DNA of 58,425 nucleotides from SIG644 sp045613985 (GCA_045613985.1 JAZLCA010000004.1:1-58425), one strand, 5' to 3'. Positions 1 through 8,447 are shown, counted from the first letter of the stretch. Numbers and translations are program-made. Notes: a model not told the origin generated them from the sequence alone.

Positions 1-61
1 CGAGAATTTTGAATGCCCGCTGTGCGGCGTCGGCAAAGACGGCTTCAGCGAAGCAGAATAA
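1..61 (+). CDS. C-terminal end of a rubredoxin-type protein (partial)
   Basis: The window opens inside a gene. The frame starting at base 2 reads 19 residues ending in a stop at 59-61 and contains CPLCG, the second Cys-x-x-Cys knuckle of rubredoxin or of the rubredoxin domain of rubrerythrin and related electron carriers, followed by an acidic F-S-E-A-E tail. This knuckle would supply two of the four iron ligands. The first knuckle and the rest of the protein lie outside the window, so a free rubredoxin, a rubrerythrin and a flavoprotein-rubredoxin fusion cannot be told apart. Confidence 0.65.
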   Translation, partial: ENFECPLCGVGKDGFSEAE

Positions 62-68
62 GATACCA

Positions 69-103
69 AAAGGCGCGATTTTTGCAAGTCGCGCCTTTTT
101 TCT
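69..103 (+). terminator. Intrinsic terminator after the rubredoxin-like gene
   Basis: The 9-bp stem AAGGCGCGA / TCGCGCCTT (70-78 with 89-97) is followed by a T tract, directly after the stop codon at 61. Confidence 0.85.
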
Positions 104-134
104 GCCGTTTTTTTGTAAATTCATGCGTCGGCTA

Positions 135-163
135 TTGACGAACAGCGCGAAAAATGATACAAT
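135..163 (+). promoter_or_regulatory. Sigma-A promoter of glnA
   Basis: TTGACG (135-140) and TACAAT (158-163) are separated by 17 bp. A Shine-Dalgarno AGGAGGGG follows just before the ATG at 193. The leader is only about 20 nt, so a glutamine riboswitch or T-box does not fit here. Confidence 0.8.
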
Positions 164-192
164 AAACCATATTAATTCAGGAGGGGCATATT

Positions 193-1617
193 ATGTCTAA
201 AAGTGTAAAGGATATTCTCAAGCTGATCGAAGAGCACGGCATCAAGATGGTCGACTTCAAAATGGTCGATATCAATGGTCAATACCGCCACGTCACCATT
301 CCCGCCGAGAACTTCTCCGAGGACACCATGAAAAGCGGCATCGGCTTTGACGCCTCCAACTACGGCTATGCCGTGGTCGAGAAGGGCGACATGGTCTTCA
401 TTCCCGATCCCGACACCGCGCTGATCGATCCCTTCTGCTCCATCCCCACCCTGACCATGACGGGTAACGCCATGATCATCGACACGCCCGAAAATCGCCC
501 GCTGCCCCAGTACCCCCGCAATATCATCAAGGCGGCCGTGGAACACATGAGAAACAGCGGCGTGGCCGACACCATGATGATCCTGCCCGAATTTGAATTT
601 TATCTGTTCGATGACGTGACCTGGGAGGTCAGCGGCCGCGAGATCAGCTCGACCGTCGACGCCGTTCAATCCTACTGGAACAGCGGCATTGAGGGACACG
701 GCGTCGTCGTTCCCAAGCAGAAAAACTACCACATCGCTAAACCCTTTGATATCTCCTATGAGTGCCGCTCGGAAATGTGCCTGCACATGAAGGACGCCGG
801 CATCGACATCAACTATCATCACCCCGAAGTCGCCGCCTCGGGTCAGTTCGAGATCGAACCCCAGCTGGGTGAGGTCGTTCACATGGCCGACGCAACGATG
901 ATGATCAAGTATATCATCCACAACACGGCCCTCAAGTACGGCAAGTCCGCCACCTTCATGCCTAAGCCTATCTATGGCGAGGCAGGTAGCGGTATGCACG
1001 TGCATATGCTGCTCATGAAGGACGGTCAGCCCGTCTTCTCGGACGACAACGGCTACGCTCACTTGTCCGAAACGGCCCACTATTTCATGGGAGGATTGCT
1101 TAAGCATATCGCATCTCTGTGCGCCCTGACCAACCCCTCCACCAACTCGTTCAAGCGTCTGGTCCCCGGCTTTGAGGCACCGGTTACCGTCGGCTACGCG
1201 ACCTCCAACCGCTCGGCTGTCATCCGTATTCCCGCCTACGCCAAGAGCCCCGATAAGCGCCGCTTCGAGCTTCGCAACCCCGACGCGACCTGCAACCCCT
1301 ACTTCTGCTACGCCGCCATTCTGATGGCCGGTCTTGACGGTATCAAGAACAAGATCGATCCTCATGCCAACGGTTGGGGTCCCTACGACTTCAATCTGTT
1401 CCATCTGCCTGAGGAGGAAAAGAAGAAGCTGCAGGGTCTGCCCACCTCGCTCCCCGAAGCGCTGGACGCTCTGGAGGCCGACCACGACTATCTGACCGTA
1501 GGCGGTGTCTTCCCCGAAGAGCTGCTGCAGAACTTCATCAAGAACAAGCGTGCTGAGTGCTCGGAGCTTTCCAAGATCCCCCACCCCGCCGAGTTCGACC
1601 GATACTACAACCTGTAA
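193..1617 (+). CDS. glnA: Glutamine synthetase, type I (GSI-beta-like)
   Basis: This 474-residue enzyme makes glutamine from glutamate, ammonia and ATP in the cytoplasm, the entry point of nitrogen assimilation. GS signatures appear in order: an EFEFYLFD segment, GSGMHVH in the catalytic core, NPSTNSFKRL, the NRSAVIRIP ATP-site motif, ELRNPDATCNPY and the terminal AEFDRYYNL. The length and the region around residues 140-200 resemble the GSI-beta subgroup. At the usual adenylylation loop (NLYDLP) this protein reads NLFHLP, with Phe at about residue 403 instead of Tyr, so GlnE-type adenylylation looks impossible. The start is set by AGGAGGGG nine bases upstream. The gene has its own promoter and terminator and is monocistronic. 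Confidence 0.96.
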   Translation: MSKSVKDILKLIEEHGIKMVDFKMVDINGQYRHVTIPAENFSEDTMKSGIGFDASNYGYAVVEKGDMVFIPDPDTALIDPFCSIPTLTMTGNAMIIDTPENRPLPQYPRNIIKAAVEHMRNSGVADTMMILPEFEFYLFDDVTWEVSGREISSTVDAVQSYWNSGIEGHGVVVPKQKNYHIAKPFDISYECRSEMCLHMKDAGIDINYHHPEVAASGQFEIEPQLGEVVHMADATMMIKYIIHNTALKYGKSATFMPKPIYGEAGSGMHVHMLLMKDGQPVFSDDNGYAHLSETAHYFMGGLLKHIASLCALTNPSTNSFKRLVPGFEAPVTVGYATSNRSAVIRIPAYAKSPDKRRFELRNPDATCNPYFCYAAILMAGLDGIKNKIDPHANGWGPYDFNLFHLPEEEKKKLQGLPTSLPEALDALEADHDYLTVGGVFPEELLQNFIKNKRAECSELSKIPHPAEFDRYYNL

Positions 1618-1628
1618 GATACAAAACC

Positions 1629-1659
1629 CCGCCGCCCGTTTGGGCGGCGGTTCTTTTTT
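1629..1659. terminator. Bidirectional terminator between glnA and the convergent membrane-protein gene
   Basis: The 9-bp stem CCGCCGCCC / GGGCGGCGG (1629-1637, 1642-1650) is followed by TTCTTTTTT for glnA. On the other strand the stem is followed by GGTTTTG, so it can also stop the gene ending at 1658. Confidence 0.85.
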
Positions 1660-2485
1660 ATGGAGTGTAATCAAATAATTCATAGACCAGCTTTTGCTCG
1701 GTCTCGGTGAAATTTTTATCGTCGATCAAGCGATCCATCCACTTGGCACTCAAGACCTCATATCGACCGTCTTTAAAATATTCTTTGAGCGATATCATAT
1801 AGCGCAGCACGTCCTCGCGCGACATATCGTCAAAACCGCCCAAATTCAAATAATAGCTATCCTGCCCGTATTCAAACTCCAATTTGATTCCATACGAGCG
1901 TGACGTGCGCCTGCCCTTATGGGAAGAAATTCGAATCACCAGCTTGTCTGCCTCTTCGATCGGTGCTTCGTGTGTAACCTGATTGAACACGTTATAATGC
2001 GTAATGACATTTTGGTCATCGATCACCGTTCGAGGGAAAAAGCCCAGGGGCAGAATTGCCGCGCAGATCAGAAAAATGATCATCACAATGGTGGCTGTCT
2101 TTTTGATCGATTTCTTTTGATGCTCCTTGAGATTTTGCCGAAAAGCCCGACTGAACAAAGGAAATGTTTTCAAAACAGTTTCGTTGAATCTCGGCTTGTA
2201 TTTCTTGTTTCCGACGATGGGTTGTTTTTCTTCCCATCCGACGCTAGCCAAAAGCACAGGAGTAAATATCACAAACATAGCCATCGGTATCGCGGAATAT
2301 AAGCCGGCAAAGCCGTAACGCGCCACGACGCTCGCATCGGAAAATGCCACTTTATCGGGAATCGTTTGTGCAAAAAACGTCAGAACGAGAATCATCCATA
2401 CGATGCCCGAAAACCCAACCAGTATGTAGATGAATTTGTCAATTGCTGATAAGGGCGGCTTTTTAACTTTGATTTTTCTTGCCAT
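1658..2485 (-). CDS. Unknown protein with three membrane segments
   Basis: A 275-residue protein I do not recognise. Three hydrophobic segments are visible at about residues 17-41, 57-81 and 131-151. A basic loop lies between the second and third, and a soluble C-terminal part (about 155-275) is rich in charged residues. The lysine-rich start (MARKIKVKKPP) suggests a cytoplasmic N terminus. AAAAGGAG sits at normal distance from the ATG. It begins 44 bp after the glpK stop with no terminator between, so it may be cotranscribed with glpK. Base composition is visibly more AT-rich than the neighbouring enzymes. No function is assigned. Confidence 0.75.
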   Translation of the reverse strand: MARKIKVKKPPLSAIDKFIYILVGFSGIVWMILVLTFFAQTIPDKVAFSDASVVARYGFAGLYSAIPMAMFVIFTPVLLASVGWEEKQPIVGNKKYKPRFNETVLKTFPLFSRAFRQNLKEHQKKSIKKTATIVMIIFLICAAILPLGFFPRTVIDDQNVITHYNVFNQVTHEAPIEEADKLVIRISSHKGRRTSRSYGIKLEFEYGQDSYYLNLGGFDDMSREDVLRYMISLKEYFKDGRYEVLSAKWMDRLIDDKNFTETEQKLVYELFDYTP

Positions 2486-2529
2486 AATATCTCCTTTTAT
2501 TTAACAGCGGTGAGATCCCCGCCCTTTGT

Positions 2530-4038
2530 TTATTTCTCGTCTTCGTCAAACGCACGGCAAGCCCTGACAGCGCGATGCCAGCCTTCAAGACGCTTGGCCC
2601 TTTCACGCTCGCCGATGCTCGGGCGGAACACCTTCCCCTTGCCGACACAGCATTTCAATTCTTCACGGTCACGGTAAAAGCCGACCGCCAGCCCGGCAAG
2701 ATAAGCCGCGCCTGCCGCTGTCGCTTCAGGATTCGCCGAGCGATGCACTTCAATGCCGGAAAAATCACTCTGCATTTGCATCAAAAGATCGTTGGCCGAT
2801 GCACCGCCGTCCACTCGCAAGCCGGCAATCTCACCCACGCCCGAGGCTCGCATATCGGCGTCCATGGCAAAGACAACGTCCTCTGTTTGGTAGGCGATTG
2901 ATTCCAACGCCGCACGTACGATGTGGGCCCTTCCTGCGCCTGCGGTCAATCCAAAGATGCTGCCACGCGCCTGCATATCCCAATAGGGAGCACCCAATCC
3001 CGCAAAGGCGGGCACGAGATACACACCGGCGGTGTCGGCAACCTGGCGAGCAACCGATTCACTCTCCATGGCACAATCGATCAACTTCATCTCGTCACGC
3101 AGCCAACGCACAACGGCTCCGCCTACAAAAACGCTACCCTCCAGAGCATATTCCAACGGTCTTCCCTGTTCGGTCGCGGCAAGGGTGGTCAAAAGCCCCT
3201 GTTTGCTGTGTACGGCCTGCTCCCCCGTATGAGCCAGCAAAAAACAGCCCGTACCATAGGTGTTTTTCGCCTCGCCCGCTTCAAAGCAGCATTGGCCGAA
3301 CAAGGCCGCCTGCTGGTCGCCCGCAATGCCCGCGATGGGCAATTCGGCGCCCATACACTTAAAGGTTCCGTAGACTTCGCTGCTGCTTTTAATCTCGGGC
3401 AAAATGCTGCGAGGAATGTCCAGAACGTTCAGTATTCTCTCATCCCACTGTCCCGTATGAATGTTGCACAGCATGGTACGGGAGGCATTGGTATAGTCCG
3501 TAACGAACACTTGCCCCTCGGTTAATTTATAGATCAGCCAGCTATCCACCGTTCCGACCATCAAATCTCCCGTTTCGGCCATTTCTCGCGTCCCAGGTAC
3601 GTTATCCAAAATCCATTTGATTTTGGTTCCACTGAAATAGGGATCGAGACGCAAGCCGGTGACGTTGGAAATCTCCTCACCATGCCCGGCGCGCTCCAGT
3701 TCGCGGCAAATATCAGCGGTACGGCGGCATTGCCACACGATCGCATTGCAAATAGGCTTGCCCGTCCGTTTATCCCATGCGACCACCGTTTCACGCTGAT
3801 TGGTCACACCAACGGCGGCGATCTCATCCGGAGAAATGCCACTCTTGGCGATACATTCGGTCATAGCAGCGTATTGATTGGCGTAAATGTCCATCGGGTC
3901 CTGCTCCACCCAACCGGGATGAGGATAATACTGGGCAAATTCGTGTTGTGCCATCGAAACGATTCGTGATGCACGGTCAAACAAAATCGCGCGTGCGCTG
4001 GTCGTTCCCTCGTCGAGTGCAAGAATATATTTTTTCAC
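2530..4038 (-). CDS. glpK: Glycerol kinase
   Basis: A 502-residue FGGY-family kinase that phosphorylates glycerol to glycerol 3-phosphate with ATP in the cytoplasm. It shows the N-terminal phosphate-binding turn DEGTTSARA (residues 9-17), the substrate-side segment HPGWVEQDP, VTNQRET, a GDQQAALFGQ motif and the C-terminal ATP-domain segment GLRVDGGAS. Length is typical. The start is GTG, preceded by AGGAGAG. There is no glpF facilitator or glpD/glpO dehydrogenase next to it; the only candidate cotranscribed gene is the membrane protein downstream. It is transcribed from a consensus promoter, and no obvious catabolite-control (cre) site was recognised. Confidence 0.96.
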   Translation of the reverse strand: MKKYILALDEGTTSARAILFDRASRIVSMAQHEFAQYYPHPGWVEQDPMDIYANQYAAMTECIAKSGISPDEIAAVGVTNQRETVVAWDKRTGKPICNAIVWQCRRTADICRELERAGHGEEISNVTGLRLDPYFSGTKIKWILDNVPGTREMAETGDLMVGTVDSWLIYKLTEGQVFVTDYTNASRTMLCNIHTGQWDERILNVLDIPRSILPEIKSSSEVYGTFKCMGAELPIAGIAGDQQAALFGQCCFEAGEAKNTYGTGCFLLAHTGEQAVHSKQGLLTTLAATEQGRPLEYALEGSVFVGGAVVRWLRDEMKLIDCAMESESVARQVADTAGVYLVPAFAGLGAPYWDMQARGSIFGLTAGAGRAHIVRAALESIAYQTEDVVFAMDADMRASGVGEIAGLRVDGGASANDLLMQMQSDFSGIEVHRSANPEATAAGAAYLAGLAVGFYRDREELKCCVGKGKVFRPSIGERERAKRLEGWHRAVRACRAFDEDEK

Positions 4039-4072
4039 AAGACTCTCTCCTCATTACTTATTTTCAACCTTA

Positions 4073-4100
4073 ATTATAACACATCGACAAAAAATGTCAA
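4073..4100 (-). promoter_or_regulatory. Promoter of glpK
   Basis: On the minus strand TTGACA (4095-4100) and TATAAT (4073-4078), both perfect consensus boxes, are 16 bp apart, about 35 bp ahead of the GTG start. Confidence 0.85.
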
Positions 4101-4154
4101 GAAGCAAGGCGTAGTTCTCGTCTTTGGTTAACCGTTACTTTTTCTCCAAAATTA

Positions 4155-4183
4155 TTGCATTCCCTCGCATCTTGTGCTATAAT
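4155..4183 (+). promoter_or_regulatory. Promoter of the endonuclease I gene
   Basis: TTGCAT (4155-4160), a 17-bp spacer ending in TGTGC, then TATAAT (4178-4183): an extended -10 promoter, divergent from the glpK promoter. Confidence 0.8.
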
Positions 4184-4213
4184 GGCAATATCCTGCATGA
4201 AACGGAGATCGTT

Positions 4214-5518
4214 ATGAAACAACATATCAAACGCGCGGCGGTCGTATTGACAGTCCTGTTGCTGGTCTGCAGCCTTTGCCTGCCTACGCTTGCCGCCCCC
4301 GCGGCCTACAGCACCGCCAAAAATGCGGGCGTGCGCGACGAGGTCTGCGAGACGCTCGACGGCACCTCGGCAGATCGCTACTACACGCAAGACTACACCT
4401 ACGAAGCGCTTTCACAGTTATCAGAGGCAGAGCTGCTTACCGCTCTTCGCTCGCTGATGACTTCAACGCATAAGAAAAAGACGTCCTATAGCGATTGCCG
4501 CGACATGAGTGTCAACACCGACTGTCAAAACGGCGACGGCACGATTGTCCTGCTATACACCTCCTGTGTCGTCACCCGAAACGACTTTATCGGCTCGGGC
4601 AGCATTGGTTGGAACCGCGAACACGTTTGGCCCAAGAGTTTGGGCGGATTTGGCAATGACGGTGCGGGTGCGGATCTACACCACGTCCGCCCCGACGACG
4701 TAACCACCAACGCCGTGCGCGGCAACCTCAAATACGGCAACGTAACCGGCGGCAGTGACGTCAAAGGGTCAACTCTGGTCAGCGGTGCTTCGGGCGGTAC
4801 GTCGGGTAGCGGCTATTTTGAGCCTCACGATAACGTCAAGGGCGACGTCGCCCGCATCTGTCTGTACGTCTACGTCCGCTACGGTGGCGAGTTGTCCGGG
4901 TGCAATAAGATTACGAACGTGTTTCAAAGTGTTGACGTACTGCTCGAATGGTGCGCCCTTGACCCCGTAGACACCTGGGAAATGGGCCGAAATGAGGTTG
5001 TAGGCGCCATTCAGGGCAACCGCAACGTATTTATCGATTATCCCGAATACGCATGGCTTTTGTTTGGCAAAGAAATCCCCGCCGACATGACCACCCCCTC
5101 GGGTATGGCTAAACCCGACATTCCTACCGTCCCCGATGCGCCCTGCACGCATGAAGAGACTGAGGTGCGCGGAACAATCGCCGCAACCTGCACCATCGAG
5201 GGCTATACAGGCGACACCTACTGCAAGACCTGCGGCGAAAAGTTGAGTGACGGCACCGTCATTTCCACCGACGAGGGCCACGAATTCAGCTCGTGGGTAG
5301 ACGCCGGCGGCGGTGAGCACCACCGCATCTGCACCGTTTGTGCCTTCCTGCAAATCAAAAAAGACGAACAGCCCCCCGTCACCGAGCCTCCCCAAAACGA
5401 TACCGAAGGTAACGAGGAGGAATCCTCGGGTTGTCGTGCCGCATGGAGCGTCAGTGTCGCACCGTTGCTTGTTCTTTCGGCATGGCTGACCATGAAAAAG
5501 CGCAAAAATTCCAACTAA
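4214..5518 (+). CDS. Secreted, membrane-anchored endonuclease I family nuclease
   Basis: A 434-residue exported nuclease. An N-terminal signal peptide (about 1-30, ending LAAPAAYS) is followed by an endonuclease I domain with NREHVWPKS and the DLHHVRP motif with its catalytic/metal-binding histidines, then RGNLKYGN. A Cys-rich segment with paired CxxC-like motifs at about 310-385 may be a small metal-binding or disulphide module. A hydrophobic stretch followed by KKRKNSN ends the protein, as expected for a C-terminal membrane anchor; there is no LPxTG. Likely roles are scavenging of nucleotides or degrading extracellular DNA. I chose the ATG at 4214 because the signal peptide begins there; the frame is open further upstream without a signal sequence. 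Monocistronic. Confidence 0.88.
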   Translation: MKQHIKRAAVVLTVLLLVCSLCLPTLAAPAAYSTAKNAGVRDEVCETLDGTSADRYYTQDYTYEALSQLSEAELLTALRSLMTSTHKKKTSYSDCRDMSVNTDCQNGDGTIVLLYTSCVVTRNDFIGSGSIGWNREHVWPKSLGGFGNDGAGADLHHVRPDDVTTNAVRGNLKYGNVTGGSDVKGSTLVSGASGGTSGSGYFEPHDNVKGDVARICLYVYVRYGGELSGCNKITNVFQSVDVLLEWCALDPVDTWEMGRNEVVGAIQGNRNVFIDYPEYAWLLFGKEIPADMTTPSGMAKPDIPTVPDAPCTHEETEVRGTIAATCTIEGYTGDTYCKTCGEKLSDGTVISTDEGHEFSSWVDAGGGEHHRICTVCAFLQIKKDEQPPVTEPPQNDTEGNEEESSGCRAAWSVSVAPLLVLSAWLTMKKRKNSN

Positions 5519-5528
5519 ATCACTCGAA

Positions 5529-5557
5529 GCAAGGACGCATCGCGTCCTTGCTTTTTT
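5529..5557 (+). terminator. Intrinsic terminator of the endonuclease gene
   Basis: The 10-bp stem GCAAGGACGC / GCGTCCTTGC (5529-5538, 5542-5551) is followed by six T residues. Confidence 0.9.
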
Positions 5558-5583
5558 GACAACGGGAAGTTAATGAATTACTC

Positions 5584-5612
5584 TTGCAATTTTCTTTCAC
5601 TTGTGCTATAAT
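5584..5612 (+). promoter_or_regulatory. Promoter of coaX
   Basis: TTGCAA (5584-5589), a 17-bp spacer ending TTGTGC, and TATAAT (5607-5612). The -10 region is identical in 12 bases to that of the endonuclease I promoter. Confidence 0.8.
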
Positions 5613-5645
5613 GGAATGTAACGTTACAGCAAGGAGGCAATCGGA

Positions 5646-6410
5646 ATGATTCTGACCATCGATATCGGCAACACCAATATCACACTGGGCGGTTTTGACG
5701 GTGATATCCTGACCTTCGTTTCCCGTATCTCCACCAATCCTTCCTATACGGCCGATGAATACGCCGCCAAGATCTTGCACACACTGGCTCTGCACAAGGT
5801 AGAAAAGGCCACCGTCAAGGGCGCGATCATCTCCTCCGTCGTTCCTCCCCTGAACAGCGTGTTAAAAAAAGCAATCCGCTTTATTTACGACGTCGATCCC
5901 CTGCTCGTCGGTCCCGGCATCAAGACAGGGCTTAAGATCCACTGCGACAATCCTTCTTCGGTCGGCGCCGATCTCATCTGTGCCTGTGTTGCGGCACATC
6001 AGCGTTACGGCGCTCCCGCTCTTATCATTGATATGGGTACTGCGACTAAAATGATGGTTATCGACCGCACAGGTGCGTTCATCGGTGTCTCTATCATTCC
6101 GGGTGTTCTCATGGGGCTCAGGGCTCTTTCCACCGGAACCGCGCAGCTGCCGCAGGTCAGTCTGGAAGCACCTCCCTGCGTGATCGGCAAAAACACGGTG
6201 GATTGTATGCGTTCGGGTGTCGTGTTCGGCAACGCCAGCATGATCGATGCCATGATCGACCGATTCAACGAGGAAATGGGCGAATCCCTTCCTGTCGTTG
6301 CTACGGGTGGTCTTGCTTCCACCATCATCTGCCATTGCAAGCACACCATTACTCAGGATGACAACCTGGTCCTTACCGGCTTGAACATTTTGTATCACAA
6401 AAACAACTGA
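5646..6410 (+). CDS. coaX: Type III pantothenate kinase
   Basis: A 254-residue ASKHA-fold kinase catalysing the first step of coenzyme A synthesis, pantothenate to 4'-phosphopantothenate. The phosphate loop TIDIGNTNI (residues 4-12), the GADLICACVAA segment, the IDMGTATKM motif and RALSTGTAQLPQV match CoaX. Length is typical. AAGGAGG precedes the ATG. The next gene, 88 bp downstream without a terminator, is an ECF-type S component, so the pair may link vitamin uptake to CoA synthesis. Confidence 0.95.
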   Translation: MILTIDIGNTNITLGGFDGDILTFVSRISTNPSYTADEYAAKILHTLALHKVEKATVKGAIISSVVPPLNSVLKKAIRFIYDVDPLLVGPGIKTGLKIHCDNPSSVGADLICACVAAHQRYGAPALIIDMGTATKMMVIDRTGAFIGVSIIPGVLMGLRALSTGTAQLPQVSLEAPPCVIGKNTVDCMRSGVVFGNASMIDAMIDRFNEEMGESLPVVATGGLASTIICHCKHTITQDDNLVLTGLNILYHKNN

Positions 6411-6498
6411 ATACGTGTTGTATATTGCTCCCTTGGGAGTACATATAAATTTTGAATGCGTTGCACCGCAAAAGCGGGCGACAGCAAGGAGGAATTTT

Positions 6499-7089
6499 AT
6501 GAGAAGAAACACCAAAACCAAGGCGTCCACCGAAAAGATGGTGCTGCTGGCCCTGTTTACCGCCCTTGTCGCGATACTGGCCTATTTCGGCGGCTTTGTC
6601 AAAATCGGCGGTCTGGCCTCCATCTCGCTGACCCTCATCCCCGTCGTACTGGGCGCGTCTTTGTGCGGTCCTTTCGCAGGCGCATGGCTGGGCGGTGTGG
6701 CAGGAATCGTCTTTTTCGTCACCGCCGACGCGGCATTTTGGATGGGCCTGAGTATCCCCGGAACCATTATCACCGTCATGGTCAAAGGCATCGCGTCGGG
6801 ATATCTGGCAGGCCTGACCTATCGGTTGCTGGAGAAACGCAACCGTTACTTGGCAACCATGGCCAGTGCAATCGTGTGCCCCGTTGTCAACACCGGCATT
6901 TTTCTTGTGGGCTGTATGCTGTTCTTTATCGATACCGTCAGCGCAGGCGCCGCGAGCGAGAGTATGTCGCTGGGTGGATATTTGATCGTTGCATTCGTCG
7001 GTCTGAACTTTGTGTTTGAGCTGCTCTCCAATATTATTTTCAGCCCCGCAATCGTTCGTCTAATCAACATCCGCAAAAAAAGAACCTAA
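6499..7089 (+). CDS. ECF transporter S component (substrate-binding membrane subunit)
   Basis: A 196-residue integral membrane protein with five to six hydrophobic segments and the arrangement of ECF vitamin-transporter S components. Near the start a basic stretch leads into KMVLLALFTALVAIL, the usual first helix, followed by the small-residue-rich SLTLIPVVLGASLCGP and GAWLGGVAG segments of the family. S components bind a vitamin and work with a shared EcfA/A'/T module encoded elsewhere. Its place behind coaX suggests pantothenate (PanT-like), but the substrate is inference; folate or another vitamin is possible. The ATG at 6499 is chosen for its AAGGAGG; the longer open frame from 6415 lacks a ribosome site. 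A six-base inverted repeat CTCCCT/GGGAG in the gap resembles no riboswitch I know. Confidence 0.85.
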   Translation: MRRNTKTKASTEKMVLLALFTALVAILAYFGGFVKIGGLASISLTLIPVVLGASLCGPFAGAWLGGVAGIVFFVTADAAFWMGLSIPGTIITVMVKGIASGYLAGLTYRLLEKRNRYLATMASAIVCPVVNTGIFLVGCMLFFIDTVSAGAASESMSLGGYLIVAFVGLNFVFELLSNIIFSPAIVRLINIRKKRT

Positions 7090-7104
7090 TTGACTCACAA
7101 CACC

Positions 7105-7137
7105 AATCGGCAGGATTTTTCCTGCCGATTTTTTTAT
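7105..7137 (+). terminator. Intrinsic terminator of the coaX unit
   Basis: The stem AATCGGCAGGA / TCCTGCCGATT is followed by a T run. Confidence 0.9.
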
Positions 7138-7144
7138 TTTCCCC

Positions 7145-7173
7145 TTGCCCCGGAAAAGAAAGTGTGTTATACT
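7145..7173 (+). promoter_or_regulatory. Promoter of tdk-udk
   Basis: TTGCCC (7145-7150), 17 bp ending in GTGTGT, TATACT (7168-7173). Confidence 0.7.
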
Positions 7174-7214
7174 GTAATCGACAATCCTCGGCAAGAAAGG
7201 ATAAGACATACGAC

Positions 7215-7811
7215 ATGGCAAAATTGTACTTCAAATACGGCGCGATGGGCTCGTCCAAGACGGCCAACGCCCTCATTACTAAATTCAATTACGAGGAACG
7301 AGGCATGAAGGTGTGGCTCATCAAGCCATCCATCGATGACCGCGACGGTGCGGACAAGGTGCGCTCCCGCATAGGTCTTGAGGCCAATGCCCGCATCATC
7401 ACGCCCGACACCGATATTTGCGATGCCTTTGCTCAGTTGAACGGCTATCACGTCATCATCGCGGACGAGTGCCAGTTCTTCACCGCTATGCAGATCGATC
7501 AGTTGCGCACCATCGTGGACACCATGGGCATTCCCGTCCTCTGCTTTGGTCTGCGTACCGATTTTCTCACCCATATGTTTGAGGGCAGCCGCAGACTTTT
7601 CGAGGTGGCGGACTCCATCACTGAAATCAAAACCATCTGCACCTGCGGCAAAAAGGCCATCGTCAACGCTCGCATCGACGGCACGGGACGTGTCGTAACC
7701 GTGGGCGGTCAGATCATGCTGGGCGGCAACGATTCCTATGTTGCCATGTGCCACAGCTGTTGGAAGCAGGCCATTGCCCGCGAAAATCCCCCCTGCACGG
7801 ACGGAGAATAA
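7215..7811 (+). CDS. tdk: Thymidine kinase
   Basis: A 198-residue type II thymidine kinase that phosphorylates thymidine (and deoxyuridine) with ATP for salvage. The P-loop is at residues 9-16 (GAMGSSKT); the second glycine of the classic GxxxxGK motif is Ser here while the lysine is kept, a variant I recall in some clostridial Tdk proteins. The Walker B/catalytic site ADECQF and the C-terminal zinc-binding cysteines (CTCGKK and CHSC) are present. I start at the ATG at 7215 with an AGAAAGGA ribosome site; the frame is open upstream. udk begins 3 bp after the stop, so the two are translationally close and form a nucleoside-salvage pair. Confidence 0.94.
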   Translation: MAKLYFKYGAMGSSKTANALITKFNYEERGMKVWLIKPSIDDRDGADKVRSRIGLEANARIITPDTDICDAFAQLNGYHVIIADECQFFTAMQIDQLRTIVDTMGIPVLCFGLRTDFLTHMFEGSRRLFEVADSITEIKTICTCGKKAIVNARIDGTGRVVTVGGQIMLGGNDSYVAMCHSCWKQAIARENPPCTDGE

Positions 7812-7814
7812 GCC

Positions 7815-8444
7815 ATGAAGAAAAACGACAGCATTCTCATTCTCGGCATTGCGGGCGGCACGGGAAGCGGCAAAACCACGCTGGCCCGCCACGTCGCCGA
7901 TGCCTTTGGGGACCGTGTGGCCGTCATCACCCACGACAGCTACTACCGCGCCCAAAACGACAAAACGTACGAACAGCGTTGTCTGCAAAACTACGATCAT
8001 CCCGATGCCTTCGAGACCGATCTTTTGTGTTACCACCTGCAACAGCTGTATCAAGGACAAGCCGTCGATATCCCCGTATACGACTACACCGTCCACAACC
8101 GCTCCGACCGCACACAACGTGTCGAGCCTCGCGCCGTCATCATTCTGGAGGGCATCCTGCTCTTTTCCGACACGGCTCTGCGCGACATGATGGATCTCAA
8201 GATTTTCGTTGACACCGACGCCGACGAGCGCATTTTGCGCCGCATTGCCCGCGACACAAAGGAGCGGGGCCGTTCACTCGAATCGGTCATCTCGCAGTAT
8301 CTCTCGACCGTCAAGCCCATGCATGAGGCCTTCGTCGAGCCGTACAAGCGATATGCAGATATCATCGTCCCCGGCGGTGGCGACAACCCCGCGGCACTCG
8401 ATATGATCATCACCCGCGTGAGAAAACAGTTGGGTGATCTGTAA
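7815..8444 (+). CDS. udk: Uridine kinase
   Basis: A 209-residue kinase converting uridine and cytidine to UMP and CMP. The P-loop GGTGSGKTT begins at residue 14, followed by ITHDSYYR with the conserved Asp and Tyr of the nucleoside site, NYDHPDAFE, and VIILEGIL with the downstream R-x-x-R-D-x-x-ERGR lid. Length is typical. It sits 3 bp after tdk and is closed by an intrinsic terminator. With upp at 12839-13471 the window covers uracil, uridine and thymidine salvage. Confidence 0.95.
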   Translation: MKKNDSILILGIAGGTGSGKTTLARHVADAFGDRVAVITHDSYYRAQNDKTYEQRCLQNYDHPDAFETDLLCYHLQQLYQGQAVDIPVYDYTVHNRSDRTQRVEPRAVIILEGILLFSDTALRDMMDLKIFVDTDADERILRRIARDTKERGRSLESVISQYLSTVKPMHEAFVEPYKRYADIIVPGGGDNPAALDMIITRVRKQLGDL

Positions 8445-8447
8445 GCA

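Noticed and set aside
172..1683. 503-codon open frame antisense to glnA
   Set aside because: It lies wholly opposite an unmistakable glnA, has low-complexity G/V/H-rich composition and no ribosome site; an effect of codon bias.
6411..6498. Folate or other vitamin riboswitch between coaX and the S component
   Set aside because: Only a short CTCCCT/GGGAG hairpin is present; the 88-bp gap does not match any aptamer I know.
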